NCBI RefSeq assembly: GCF_021391395.1
Contig: NZ_CP090059.1
Location: 843,501 to 907,500 of the forward strand
Length of the DNA stretch: 64,000 bases
Reading direction: 5' to 3'
DNA from: Sphingomonas cannabina
GTDB taxonomy: Bacteria; Pseudomonadota; Alphaproteobacteria; Sphingomonadales; Sphingomonadaceae
Both the position numbers and the translations under genes were made by a program. This document shows, piece after piece, positions 32,679-42,916 of the stretch (the stretch's first letter is position 1; every line of letters starts with the position of its first letter). Below the pieces are notes generated by a model. That model saw only the letters and a program-made list of their open reading frames with translations. It was not told the DNA's origin and did no database searches.

Positions 32679-33293
32679 ATGTCGAAGCGCAACAGCGCCA
32701 AGTACAAGCTCGACCGCCGGATGGGCGAGAACATCTGGGGTCGCCCGAAGAGCCCGGTCAACAAGCGCGAATACGGCCCCGGCCAGCACGGCCAGCGCCG
32801 CAAGGGCAAGATGTCGGACTTCGGCATCCAGCTGCGCGCCAAGCAGAAGCTCAAGGGCTATTACGGCGACGTCACCGAGAAGCAGTTCAAGAAGGCCTAT
32901 GTCGAGGCCGCCCGCATGAAGGGCGACACCGGCCAGAACCTGATCGGCCTGCTCGAGCGCCGGCTCGACATGGTGGTCTACCGCGCCAAGTTCGCGCCGA
33001 CGATCTTCGCCGCGCGCCAGCTCGTCAGCCACGGCCACGTCCGCGTCAACGGCGTCAAGTGCAACATCGCCAGCCGCCAGGTGAAGCCGGGCGACGAGAT
33101 CACCCTGGGCGACAAGGCCAAGGAGATGGCGCTGGTGATGGAGGCGCAGGGCCTCGCCGAGCGCGACATCCCCGACTATGTGGCCCCGGACGGCAATGCC
33201 AAGGTCACCTTCACCCGCGTGCCGACCCTCGACGAGGTGCCGTATCCGGTGAAGATGGAACCGAACCTGGTGGTCGAGTTCTATTCGCGCTGA
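32679..33293 (+). CDS. rpsD: 30S ribosomal protein S4
   Basis: This is the primary 16S rRNA-binding protein of the small subunit, 204 residues. It begins [20 protein letters not shown] and contains the S4 RNA-binding domain around [17 protein letters not shown] and [24 protein letters not shown] lies eight bases before the ATG. It is a single gene here, ending before a strong terminator. Confidence 0.98.
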   Translation: MSKRNSAKYKLDRRMGENIWGRPKSPVNKREYGPGQHGQRRKGKMSDFGIQLRAKQKLKGYYGDVTEKQFKKAYVEAARMKGDTGQNLIGLLERRLDMVVYRAKFAPTIFAARQLVSHGHVRVNGVKCNIASRQVKPGDEITLGDKAKEMALVMEAQGLAERDIPDYVAPDGNAKVTFTRVPTLDEVPYPVKMEPNLVVEFYSR

Positions 33294-33406
33294 TGCAAGA
33301 ATTTAGCGCCAGCTAAATTCGAGCGAACACTCAGCGCGAACGGCCGGCGGCGCCGAAAGCGCCGTCCGACGACGCGGCTTTGCCGCGGCGCATTTCCGGA
33401 CAAACG

Positions 33407-33437
33407 AAAGGGCGGCACCGCAAGGCGCCGCCCTTTT
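33407..33437. terminator. intrinsic terminator between rpsD and S9 peptidase gene
   Basis: AAAGGGCGGC and GCCGCCCTTT form a 10-bp stem with an 11-base gap, flanked by A-rich and T-rich ends (TTTT on the plus strand, AAA on the other side). It can serve both the rpsD transcript and the convergent peptidase transcript. Confidence 0.85.
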
Positions 33438-33443
33438 CGCATC

Positions 33444-35438
33444 TCACATCCCCATCGACGCGCGCAGGAACTTGTCCGCGCGATCGAGCATATCCGCGCG
33501 CGCGACATTGTCGTCGAGCTGGTGGTCGAGTCCCTTGTACTCGACGAGCTCCACCTTCTTGCCGACATCCTTCAGGCGATCCTGCATCAGCCGCGACTGG
33601 CCGATCGCGACATTCTGATCGACATCGCCGTGGAACAGCAGCACCGGCGCGATGAAGCGATCGGCATGGCGTGCCGGGGAACCCTCCTGCGCGGTGGCCG
33701 CGTCTCCAAAGATCGCGTCGAGCGTTTCGGGCGTCTCGCCGCCATCCCGTTCCTCCTGTTCGCGGACGATACCGAAATCGGTGACCGGCGCGATCGCGAC
33801 GACCGCCTTGAACAGGCTGGGATCGACCACCGCCGATTGCAGCGCGGCATAGCCGCCATAGGACCAGCCGACGATCGCCAACTTCGACGGATCGGCGATC
33901 CCCGACTTGACCAGCCAGCGCCCGGCATCGTCGATATCACCGATCGCGGTGCGCCATGATCGGATGCCGTTCTGCTGGAACCATTCCATCCCATAGCCGC
34001 TCGATCCGCGATAATTGGGCTGGATCACCGCGTAGCCGCGGCTGGCGAAATATTGCGGCAGCCAGTCGAAGTTCCATTCGTCTCGGTAGGTTGGGCCGCC
34101 GTGCGGTAGGACGATCGCAGGAAGGTTCTTTCCGTCACTCCCGGGCGGCAGCGTCAGATAGGCGGGCACCATCGTGCCGTCGCCGGCGGGATAGCTGATC
34201 GGCTTCACCGCCGCGAGCTTGGCCTGCGCGAGCAGCGGCCGCACCGGCAGGATTTCGGACAGGTGCTTGGTTACCTTGTCATAAAGATAGAAGCGGCCCG
34301 GGTCGGTATCGCTGCCGGCGAAGAGGATCAGCTTCTGCTCGTCCGCGCTGGCATCGACGATATTGACGAGCGGCGCGCCCGGCAGCGCCTTGGACAGCGA
34401 CGCCGAGAATCGGCTGAGCTCGGGGTCGAACATTGCGGCCCTGCGCTTGTCGGTAACCCATCGTGCGCCGACGACACGATCGTGACGGCCGATCGTCAGC
34501 AGCTCGTCGACGTCGGCACCGGGCGCCGCGAACACCAGCTCCTTCTTGAGGCTTCCGTCGAGCGCGATCTTGTAGAGCCCGGTCCGGCCGCCGACGGCCT
34601 CCAGCCCATAGACAACGTCGAGATCGGGATCGACCGCATAAGGCTCGAAGCCGGTGGCGTGATAATTGGAGTAGGTGACCGTGCCGAGCGGCAGCCATTC
34701 TCTGCTGCCCTTCTTGCGATAGCGATATTCCACGAAGCTCTTCGACTGGCCGACCGTGTTGCGCGGCGCGATCCCCATCACCCGCACGTTGCCATGGCCG
34801 TCGGTAACAAAGTCGACCGCCAGCTTGTTGGGCGCCTCCACCATCCTGCGAGCGAGGGTCCGGGTATTGACGCGCTCGACGCCATAGCCTTCGCGCTCGC
34901 TGCTGATGATGTGGCCGGTCGTTGCCTCCGGCACGAACCATCGCGCCATCAGAACCGAGCCGTCCTCGTTGTCCCCCAACCAGTCGATCACGTTGCCGCC
35001 GCCCAGCACGATGCCGAGCGAGCGGTCGTTGCCGCGGGCCGTCAAGGCTTTCTGGTCGCTCCCGTCGCTGTTGACGGAAAGGAGCCGCGTGCCCGCCCGC
35101 TTCTTCCCGTACACGGTATCGATCATATAGAGGCCGCAGACCAACCGATCATTGGTTGCCCAGCGGCAATAGGTCAGCCGTTCCGGGTTCCCGCTCGCGT
35201 AGAGGATGCCCTTCATCGCCGGCGGCCCGCTTCCGTCGAGCCGTACCACCGACGCGACCGTGCCCCGCGCCCCGTTCGGCTGCAGGATGACTAGCGACTT
35301 GCCGTCCGGAGAGATGCTGACGTCCAGCACATTGTCGCGTGCACCGAACCGGATCGCGACATCGTCCGCCGCGCGCACCGCAGCGACCGGTGTCGCCATC
35401 GCTACGGCGATCGCGACGTATCCCAGCAATTTCCTCAT
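33444..35438 (-). CDS. exported prolyl oligopeptidase family (S9) serine peptidase
   Basis: This 664-residue periplasmic or secreted peptidase has a signal peptide (MRKLLGYVAIAVAMATPVAAVRA), a beta-propeller region (about 30-400), and a C-terminal alpha/beta hydrolase domain. The nucleophile lies in IVGWSYGGYAA, the acid in FHGDVDQNVAI and the base His in GLDHQLDD. It most resembles acylaminoacyl/dipeptidyl peptidase-like S9C enzymes. The ATG at 35438 has GGGGGA just upstream. It is divergent from a secreted M28 peptidase, suggesting a peptide-scavenging unit. Confidence 0.92.
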   Translation of the reverse strand: MRKLLGYVAIAVAMATPVAAVRAADDVAIRFGARDNVLDVSISPDGKSLVILQPNGARGTVASVVRLDGSGPPAMKGILYASGNPERLTYCRWATNDRLVCGLYMIDTVYGKKRAGTRLLSVNSDGSDQKALTARGNDRSLGIVLGGGNVIDWLGDNEDGSVLMARWFVPEATTGHIISSEREGYGVERVNTRTLARRMVEAPNKLAVDFVTDGHGNVRVMGIAPRNTVGQSKSFVEYRYRKKGSREWLPLGTVTYSNYHATGFEPYAVDPDLDVVYGLEAVGGRTGLYKIALDGSLKKELVFAAPGADVDELLTIGRHDRVVGARWVTDKRRAAMFDPELSRFSASLSKALPGAPLVNIVDASADEQKLILFAGSDTDPGRFYLYDKVTKHLSEILPVRPLLAQAKLAAVKPISYPAGDGTMVPAYLTLPPGSDGKNLPAIVLPHGGPTYRDEWNFDWLPQYFASRGYAVIQPNYRGSSGYGMEWFQQNGIRSWRTAIGDIDDAGRWLVKSGIADPSKLAIVGWSYGGYAALQSAVVDPSLFKAVVAIAPVTDFGIVREQEERDGGETPETLDAIFGDAATAQEGSPARHADRFIAPVLLFHGDVDQNVAIGQSRLMQDRLKDVGKKVELVEYKGLDHQLDDNVARADMLDRADKFLRASMGM

Positions 35439-35459
35439 TGAGTCCCCCAACTCGTTCCT

Positions 35460-35474
35460 ATGCTAGGCTAGCAT
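35460..35474. promoter_or_regulatory. short palindrome between divergent peptidase genes
   Basis: ATGCTAG and CTAGCAT are perfect seven-base arms around a single central base, located 22 bp before the S9 peptidase start and 80 bp before the M28 peptidase start. It could be an operator for both genes. No regulator is adjacent, so the assignment is tentative. Confidence 0.3.
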
Positions 35475-35554
35475 TCCGCTGGAGGACCGCAAGCGCTTGC
35501 GACGGTGCGGGCGCGCTGCCACAACATGATTTCGTTCGTCACGAGAGACCATAG

Positions 35555-37186
<1,632 letters not shown>

Positions 37187-37196
37187 GGGCGCGCGC

Positions 37197-38174
37197 ATGA
37201 CTCGTCCCCCTCCTCCCGAATGGGCGCCGCACAAGGCGGTATGGATCGGTTTCCCCAGCCATCCCGAGCTGTGGGAGCGCGATCTCGAACCGGCTCAGGC
37301 GGAGGTCGCGGCGTTCGCGCGCGCGGTCCACGCGGACGGGCGCGGCGAGAAGGTGCTCCTGGTCGCCGCCAATATCGAGGCAGCCGAGACGGCGGAGCGG
37401 CTCGCGCCCTTCGCCGGCGTGGTGATGGAGCCGTTCGGCGACATCTGGCTGCGCGACACTGCCGCGATCGTCACCGGCGACGGCACTGCGCGCGATTTCC
37501 GCTTCAACGGCTGGGGCGGCAAATATGACCTCCCCGGCGACGAGGACATTGGTGCGCGGCTCGCGGCGCAGCGCGGCATCGAGACCGAGGCGTGCGACTG
37601 GATCCTCGAGGGCGGCGCGATCGACGGTGACGGCACCGGCCTGATCGTCACCACCGAGCAATGCCTGCTCAACCGCAACCGCAATCCCGGCATGAGCCGC
37701 GCCGAGGTCGAGGAGCGGCTGAAGCGCGATCTCGGCATCACCTCGGTGCTGTGGCTGGGCGAGGGGCTGCTCAACGACCATACCGACGGGCATGTCGACA
37801 ATCTCGCCCGGTTCGTGGCGCCGGGCGTGCTTGCGATTCCTGAAGCGTTCGAGAACGACCCCAACTGGCGCGTCTACCAGGCCGCCGCCGAGACCGCCGA
37901 GCGCTTCGGCCATATCGAAGTCGCCCGCGTACCCTCGCCCGGCCGGGTGCTGAGCCGCGAGGAGGAGATCATCCCGGCGAGCTACATGAACTTCTACATC
38001 GGCAATGCGAGCGTGGTGGTGCCGCTCTACGGCCAGCCCAACGACCAGGCGGCGGTGGCGGCGTTCGGCCGGATTTTCCCGGACCGCGAGGTTGTCGGGC
38101 TGCGCGCCGATCATATCTTGACCGGCGGCGGCAGCTTCCACTGCATTTCGCAACAGATTCCGAGAACCCGATGA
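37197..38174 (+). CDS. aguA: agmatine deiminase
   Basis: This enzyme hydrolyses agmatine to N-carbamoylputrescine and ammonia. The 325-residue protein has MEPFGDIWLRDTAAIV, GGKYDLPGD, LNDHTDGHVDNLARF, and the catalytic Cys near the C-terminus in GGGSFHCISQQ. It belongs to the guanidine-modifying peptidyl-arginine-deiminase-like fold. Its stop overlaps the aguB start by four bases, completing a two-step agmatine-to-putrescine pathway. Confidence 0.95.
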   Translation: MTRPPPPEWAPHKAVWIGFPSHPELWERDLEPAQAEVAAFARAVHADGRGEKVLLVAANIEAAETAERLAPFAGVVMEPFGDIWLRDTAAIVTGDGTARDFRFNGWGGKYDLPGDEDIGARLAAQRGIETEACDWILEGGAIDGDGTGLIVTTEQCLLNRNRNPGMSRAEVEERLKRDLGITSVLWLGEGLLNDHTDGHVDNLARFVAPGVLAIPEAFENDPNWRVYQAAAETAERFGHIEVARVPSPGRVLSREEEIIPASYMNFYIGNASVVVPLYGQPNDQAAVAAFGRIFPDREVVGLRADHILTGGGSFHCISQQIPRTR

Positions 38175-39019
38175 CCGAGATCACCGTCGGCGCGCTCCAG
38201 CTCGCCTTCACCGACGATATCGATGCGAATGTCGCGCGCGTCTCCGCGATGGTGCGCGAGGCGGCGGGGAAGGGCGCGCAGGTGGTGTTGCCGCCCGAGC
38301 TGTTCGAGGGCGAATATTTCTGCCGCGTCGAGGACGAGGGGCTGTTCGCCAACGCGAAGCCGGTCGGCGAGCACAAGGCGGTCCAGGCGATGCAGGCGCT
38401 CGCCGCGGAGCTTCGCATCCATATCCCGACCAGCTTCTTCGAGGCGGACGGGCCGCATTACTACAACAGCCTCGCGATGATCGGCCCCGACGGAAAGGTT
38501 GCCGGCGTCTATCGCAAGAGCCACATCCCCGACGGCCCGGGCTACGAGGAGAAATTCTACTTCCGCCCCGGCAACACCGGCTTCAAGGTGTGGGACGGGC
38601 CTGGCGCGACGCTGGGCGTCGGCGTGTGCTGGGACCAATGGTATCCCGAAACCGCGCGCGCGATGATGCTGATGGGCGCCGAAGTGCTGTTCTACCCGAC
38701 CGCGATCGGCAGCGAACCACATGATCCGGGCCTCGACACCGCGCGGTTGTGGCGCCGGGCGATGGTGGGGCACGCGGTGTCGAACGTGGTGCCGGTGGTC
38801 GCCGCCAACCGCGTCGGTACCGAGCATGGGCAGACCTTCTACGGCACCAGCTTCATCACCGACGAGCGCGGCGACATCCTCGCCGAGCTGGGCCGGGAGG
38901 AGGAGGGCGTGATCACCGCGACGCTCGACCTCGACCGCGTCAAGCGCCACCGCGCCGCCTTCGGCTTCTTCCGCGATCGCCGGCCGGAGCTGTATGGCCG
39001 GCTGGTGCAGGACGTGTGA
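38171..39019 (+). CDS. aguB: N-carbamoylputrescine amidase
   Basis: This nitrilase-superfamily enzyme releases putrescine from N-carbamoylputrescine. The 282-residue protein shows the Glu-Lys-Cys triad: VLPPELFEGEYF, YRKSHIPDGPGYEEKFYF, and GVCWDQWYPE. It is translationally coupled to aguA. The product, putrescine, feeds polyamine synthesis. It is convergent with the lasso-like B2 gene, with 6 bp between the stops. Confidence 0.95.
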   Translation: MTEITVGALQLAFTDDIDANVARVSAMVREAAGKGAQVVLPPELFEGEYFCRVEDEGLFANAKPVGEHKAVQAMQALAAELRIHIPTSFFEADGPHYYNSLAMIGPDGKVAGVYRKSHIPDGPGYEEKFYFRPGNTGFKVWDGPGATLGVGVCWDQWYPETARAMMLMGAEVLFYPTAIGSEPHDPGLDTARLWRRAMVGHAVSNVVPVVAANRVGTEHGQTFYGTSFITDERGDILAELGREEEGVITATLDLDRVKRHRAAFGFFRDRRPELYGRLVQDV

Positions 39020-39025
39020 CGGCGA

Positions 39026-39484
39026 TCAGCCGGGCAGCGGCGGCGCATCGGGGAAACGCGCGAGCGGCGTGAAGCGGCCGGCGGTCTCGCCGCCGATCAC
39101 GTCATGCTCGCCGATCCGCACCCAGACATGCGCGATAAGGCCGCGTGCCGGATCCTGTGCGACGCCATAGTGCATCGTCGCCGCGATGCCGCGACGGCGC
39201 AGCATCCATTGCGCAGCGAGCCCCTGCTCGATGCAGACCGCGCGGAAGCGGGCGCGCTTCGCCGCTGCGCGCACCGCCCAGGCGACGGTATCGGCGGCCT
39301 GTTTCCGATCGACCGGCGCGCGTCCGGCGGGCGGATGCGCTGCAAGCCGGGCGATCCGACGGAATGGCAGGCACTTCACCAGCAACGAGGCGGCGGCGAG
39401 CGTCAGGCATGCCTCGATCAACGCCCGCCGCTCGTCGGGACGGCGCGCCTGCCAGCGTTCGGCGAGGCTCGGCCGCCGGCTCAG
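39026..39484 (-). CDS. lasso-peptide B2-like cysteine protease (transglutaminase-like), probable CTG start
   Basis: This 152-residue protein resembles the B2/McjB C-terminal leader peptidase of lasso-peptide systems. The triad region is visible: Cys84 in AVCIEQGLAAQWMLRRRGI, His119 in GLIAHVWVRI, and Asp128 in EHDVIGGE. No in-frame ATG or GTG gives the full domain. A CTG at 39484 overlaps the upstream stop and has AAGGAGG six bases before it, giving a normal B2 length; a downstream TTG would remove about 20 residues. It is coupled to the asparagine-synthetase-like gene. No recognition (RRE) domain is present in it. Confidence 0.82.
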   Translation of the reverse strand: MSRRPSLAERWQARRPDERRALIEACLTLAAASLLVKCLPFRRIARLAAHPPAGRAPVDRKQAADTVAWAVRAAAKRARFRAVCIEQGLAAQWMLRRRGIAATMHYGVAQDPARGLIAHVWVRIGEHDVIGGETAGRFTPLARFPDAPPLPG

Positions 39485-41370
39485 GCGTTGCCTCCTTCGA
39501 TCTTGCGGATGAAGCGGCCGGTAGCGATCGCGCGGCTGACGGCGGTGGTATATTCGGTCGCCATCAGCCGCCCGGCCGCATCGGCGCCCGGCCAGGCATC
39601 CAACATGCGCTGGACGCGGTCGAGGTCGATCCACTTCGTCGACCCCCGGCTCTCGCGCAGCCGCGCGACCTCCGCCTTGAGCCCCGACAGCGCCGCCTCG
39701 AAGCCATGCGCCCAGTCGGCCGCCTGCAGCCCCTTGCGATATTCGTCGACCAGCAAATCGGGAATGATGCCGCGCAGCGCCCGGCGCGCCAACGAGCGAT
39801 GCACGCCGTGGTGGAGGAACTGTTCCTCGGGAATGGTGAGGCACAGCTCGAACAGGCGCCGGTCGATCGTCGGATCGCGCGTATCGACGCCATAAAGGCG
39901 TCGGCTGGTCCGCGCGAAATCGCCGCGGATGCTGCTGCGGGCGAGCACGCCGAGGCGCAGCATCCGACTGTCGCCGCCGCTGAGGCGCCGAAGGTCGCCG
40001 CCATAGGCGAGCACCTCCCCCTCGCGGCCGCGCGCGCGCAGGAAATCGCGGTTGATCGCGCAGCAATCGAAGAACTCGGGCGGACCTTTGCCGACCAGCT
40101 TGCGCAGCCGCCGCGCGAGGTCGGGGAATGCGGCATCGGCGAACGCACCCGCCAGCGTCGCCCAGCGCCAATGCTGCGCTCGGCGGATAGCAAGCAGCGT
40201 CGCCGCCACCCGGTCGATGCGGCCGCGGCGCATCTCCATGCCCAGCAGTTCGCCGCCGTCGTAGCTGAAGCTCATGTTGCCCATCTGCCCGATCAGCATC
40301 ACGCCGATCCGCCGATCGCGCGCTTCGCGGTCGATCGCGCTGCCCCAGACGGTGTTGGAGAGATTGAGCAATGGCACGTCCTGCACCTGGGTGCGGCGGT
40401 CGAGCACTTCCTCCAACGGGGTGTCGGTGTTCGAGATGCGGACGTGCTCGATATTGGCGTGCATCGCCGCGACCCGGGCGGCATGACCCCATTCGTCGCC
40501 GAAACGCCCGGGCCGCTCGATGAAGCTGTGGTCGGGCGCTGCCGTGAAGGCGGTCAGGCTGCGTCCTTCGCCGGCCAGGCGCCGGGCGGCGAGCGCGGTC
40601 ACTCCGCTGCTGTCGAGCCCGCCGCTCAGATGGCTGCCGATACGCTCGTCGCCGGCGATGCGGCAGGCGACCGCTTCCTCCAGACAAGCCAGCACGGCGC
40701 GAGGATAGTCGTCGTCGCGAAGGCGCAATGTCGGCAGCCGTTCGGGCCGCCACCAGCGGGTGGTGCGCGACCTGCCCGCCTCCCAGACCGCCGCGCTGCC
40801 GCCGGTCACGCGCGCAATGCCGGAAAAGAGCGTGCGGCCCGCCTCCATCGGCAGCAGCGTCAGCCATTCGCAGATGCGGTCCTCGTCGAGGCTGCGGGGG
40901 ACGTCGCCCTCGCTCCACAGCGCCCCCATCTCGCTCGCGAAGCGCAGCTCGCCGTGGGGGCCGATCCAGTAGAACAGCGGCCGCATCTCGCCGGGATCGG
41001 TCGCGAGCGCCAAACGGCGGGATTCCCCATCCCAGACCGCGCAGGCATAGTCCCCGATCAGGCGATCGGCGAAGTCCTCGCCCCAACGCCGATAGGCGGC
41101 GAGCGCGAGCTCGGCGGGGCCGCTGCGTGCCGGCGCACCCGGCCCGAGCGCCGCGATCACCTCCGCCGCATTGTGGAGCTGCCCGTCGAACAGCGCGGCG
41201 TATTCGCCCGGCGCGGTTGCCAGCGCGGCATCGTCGGCGGCCGCCAGCCGAACGCCGCCCGCGCTCCATTGCCGCGCTGTGCGCGCCGATCCGATCGTGA
41301 CCGCGCGAAGCGTGCGGTCGATCGGCAGCGGGGCGTCGGGATCGGTCGCGGCGCGGCCGCAGATGCTCAT
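39481..41370 (-). CDS. asparagine-synthetase-like protein (lasso-cyclase type)
   Basis: This 629-residue protein has an N-terminal glutaminase-like half (MSICGRAATD, then CAVWDGESRRLALATD and PLFYWIGPHGELRFASE). The C-terminal ATP-pyrophosphatase half has the PP-loop SGGLDSSG at 249-256. With the adjacent B2-type protease it matches the C component that closes the macrolactam ring of lasso peptides. The N-terminal Cys is at position 4, not 2, so glutaminase activity is doubtful. No precursor peptide gene or RRE protein was found next to it. A generic asparagine synthetase role is the alternative. Confidence 0.85.
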   Translation of the reverse strand: MSICGRAATDPDAPLPIDRTLRAVTIGSARTARQWSAGGVRLAAADDAALATAPGEYAALFDGQLHNAAEVIAALGPGAPARSGPAELALAAYRRWGEDFADRLIGDYACAVWDGESRRLALATDPGEMRPLFYWIGPHGELRFASEMGALWSEGDVPRSLDEDRICEWLTLLPMEAGRTLFSGIARVTGGSAAVWEAGRSRTTRWWRPERLPTLRLRDDDYPRAVLACLEEAVACRIAGDERIGSHLSGGLDSSGVTALAARRLAGEGRSLTAFTAAPDHSFIERPGRFGDEWGHAARVAAMHANIEHVRISNTDTPLEEVLDRRTQVQDVPLLNLSNTVWGSAIDREARDRRIGVMLIGQMGNMSFSYDGGELLGMEMRRGRIDRVAATLLAIRRAQHWRWATLAGAFADAAFPDLARRLRKLVGKGPPEFFDCCAINRDFLRARGREGEVLAYGGDLRRLSGGDSRMLRLGVLARSSIRGDFARTSRRLYGVDTRDPTIDRRLFELCLTIPEEQFLHHGVHRSLARRALRGIIPDLLVDEYRKGLQAADWAHGFEAALSGLKAEVARLRESRGSTKWIDLDRVQRMLDAWPGADAAGRLMATEYTTAVSRAIATGRFIRKIEGGNA

Positions 41371-41608
41371 AGATGGCTCGCCGGCTAGAGGACGGCCCAA
41401 TTCAAACCCCGCCGCGCCTTGCCGGAGAATATTCGGATTGCTCCGTTTCGGTGCCACGGCGCCGCATCCAATCACCGGCTCTCGATCGCAGGTCCGGGGA
41501 GGCGCCGAAATGGTGCCGGTTTCGCGCGCGTTCCGATCCGGAACTCACCGGCGCGGCGGGCTGTCCGGCAACAACTTGCTTTTGAAGCACTTCGTGGCAA
41601 GGTGCGCC

Positions 41609-42046
41609 ATGGCTTACCTTCCCGATCACGCGGAGCTTGAGTTCATCCGCGAATCCGTACTGCTCAGTCGTCGATGGCGTGCCAAACTGGATGAGCGGCT
41701 GAAACCCTGCGGCATGACGCTGGCACGATCGACCGTGCTCTACTGGCTCGACCAGTCGACCGAGGTGATGACGCAGCGCGAGCTGGCCGACATCGTGGGG
41801 ATCGAAGGACCGACGCTGGTGCGCCAGCTCCACGCGCTCGAGGCGCAGGGGCTGATCGAGCGGGTGCCGGTCGCCCATGATCGGCGCGCCAAGGGCATCC
41901 GCCTCACCGAGAGCGCAAGGCCGCTGCTCGACACGCTCAACAAGGTCAGCCGCGCGACGGCCGACGAGTTCCTGGCGAAGCTCGACAGGCGCCGGCTGGG
42001 CAGTGCGACCAAATTGCTCCGCGAAGCGCGGGAATCGCTGAGCTAG
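41609..42046 (+). CDS. MarR-family transcriptional regulator
   Basis: This is a 145-residue winged-helix protein with the MarR/SlyA pattern: YWLDQSTEVMTQRELADIVG, GPTLVRQLHALEAQGLIER, and wing AHDRRAKGIRLTE. The start at 41609 follows AAGG at proper spacing; longer upstream reading was rejected because it shows no conservation-like features. It is divergent from the lasso-like cyclase gene with a 238-bp gap in which no clear operator or precursor gene was seen. It might control that pair, but no direct evidence exists. Confidence 0.88.
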   Translation: MAYLPDHAELEFIRESVLLSRRWRAKLDERLKPCGMTLARSTVLYWLDQSTEVMTQRELADIVGIEGPTLVRQLHALEAQGLIERVPVAHDRRAKGIRLTESARPLLDTLNKVSRATADEFLAKLDRRRLGSATKLLREARESLS

Positions 42047-42083
42047 GGCGAGACTCGATCGTCCCGATCAGCTTGCACGAATC

Positions 42084-42203
42084 CGTCATGCCGGACTTGT
42101 TCCGGCATCCACGTCTCCACGAAGACTGACACCGAGGTTCCAGCTGGAACCTCGAAACTTGAGCTCGCCGTCCGGTGGACCCCGGAACAAGTCCGGGGTG
42201 ACG
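42084..42203. repeat. composite extragenic palindrome
   Basis: The ends carry small hairpins (TGCCGGACTTGTTCCGGCA, and CCCCGGAACAAGTCCGGGG) in inverted orientation bounded by GTCA and TGAC. The centre at 42134-42153 is a perfect 20-base palindrome, GAGGTTCCAGCTGGAACCTC. It lies between the convergent MarR and gcrA genes and could separate their transcripts. Confidence 0.8.
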
Positions 42204-42224
42204 ATAGAAGGACGTCCGTGGGAT

Positions 42225-42854
42225 TCAGCGCACGCGCGGGCCGCCGTAGGGCAGCGGCGGCGGCGGACGGCGGTCGCGGCGGGGCAGTTGCGCCTGATAG
42301 GCATGGCCGCAATGCGCGACGCAATAGGGGAAGCCGGGGTTCACCTTGTCGCCGCAGAAGTGGAAGTCGGGCTCGCCGGGGTGACCGATCGGCCATTTGC
42401 AGATCTTGTCGTTGAGATCGAGCAGCGTGGTCTTGCCGGCGATCGCCTCACTGGGCTTGGCCGGCACCAGGCGGCGCGGCGGCGCGGGGGCGATCGGCGG
42501 GGCCTGCTCGCCAGGGTTCTGGCGGACGAAGCCGCCCGGGCCGACCGAGCGCAGCACCGGCTGGTCGGGCGCAGGGCGCGGCTCCGGTGCAGCCGCACGC
42601 GGCGCGGCGGGAGCGGCCGGAGCCTCGGCGGCAGGCGCGGGCGCAGGTGCAGGTGCGGCCTTCACCGGGGCTGGCGCCGCGTCGGGCTCGTTGGGCTTCA
42701 CCGGCGACGGGCGCGGCTGCAGGCCCAGGCGATGCGCCTTGCCGATCACCGCATTGCGGCTGACCCCGCCCAGCGCCTCGGCGATCTGGCTCGCGGTCTG
42801 GCCCGCTTCCCACATCGTCTTCAGCGTCTCGATCCGCTCTTCGCTCCAGCTCAT
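42225..42854 (-). CDS. gcrA: GcrA cell-cycle regulator
   Basis: This regulator works with sigma-70 RNA polymerase at CcrM-methylated promoters in alphaproteobacteria. The 209-residue protein starts MSWSEERIETLKTMWEAGQ with the helix-turn-helix SASQIAEALGGVSRNAVIGK-like segment, a long Ala/Pro-rich linker (about 50-125), and the C-terminal GcrA domain KICKWPIGHPGEPDFHFCG, then PYCVAHCGHAYQ. The Cys residues of the C-terminal part are conserved in the family. It is divergent from an ABC permease gene. Confidence 0.94.
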   Translation of the reverse strand: MSWSEERIETLKTMWEAGQTASQIAEALGGVSRNAVIGKAHRLGLQPRPSPVKPNEPDAAPAPVKAAPAPAPAPAAEAPAAPAAPRAAAPEPRPAPDQPVLRSVGPGGFVRQNPGEQAPPIAPAPPRRLVPAKPSEAIAGKTTLLDLNDKICKWPIGHPGEPDFHFCGDKVNPGFPYCVAHCGHAYQAQLPRRDRRPPPPLPYGGPRVR

Positions 42855-42916
42855 ATCCGTCCTTCTTCACATCCCCGGGTTGCGGGGAGCCGCGGCAGCG
42901 CATAGGTGACGCCACG

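Noticed and set aside
41371..41608. Possible lasso precursor peptides next to the cyclase gene, including a 70-residue plus-strand frame at 41373-41585 and short minus-strand frames of about 21 residues
   Set aside because: None shows the usual leader pattern with a conserved Thr before a Gly-led core and an acidic residue at core position 7-9; the GRPLAGE word is in frame with a 5' extension of the cyclase itself.
41609..42046. Operator of the MarR gene next to the lasso-like pair
   Set aside because: No inverted repeat of convincing length was seen in 41371-41608.
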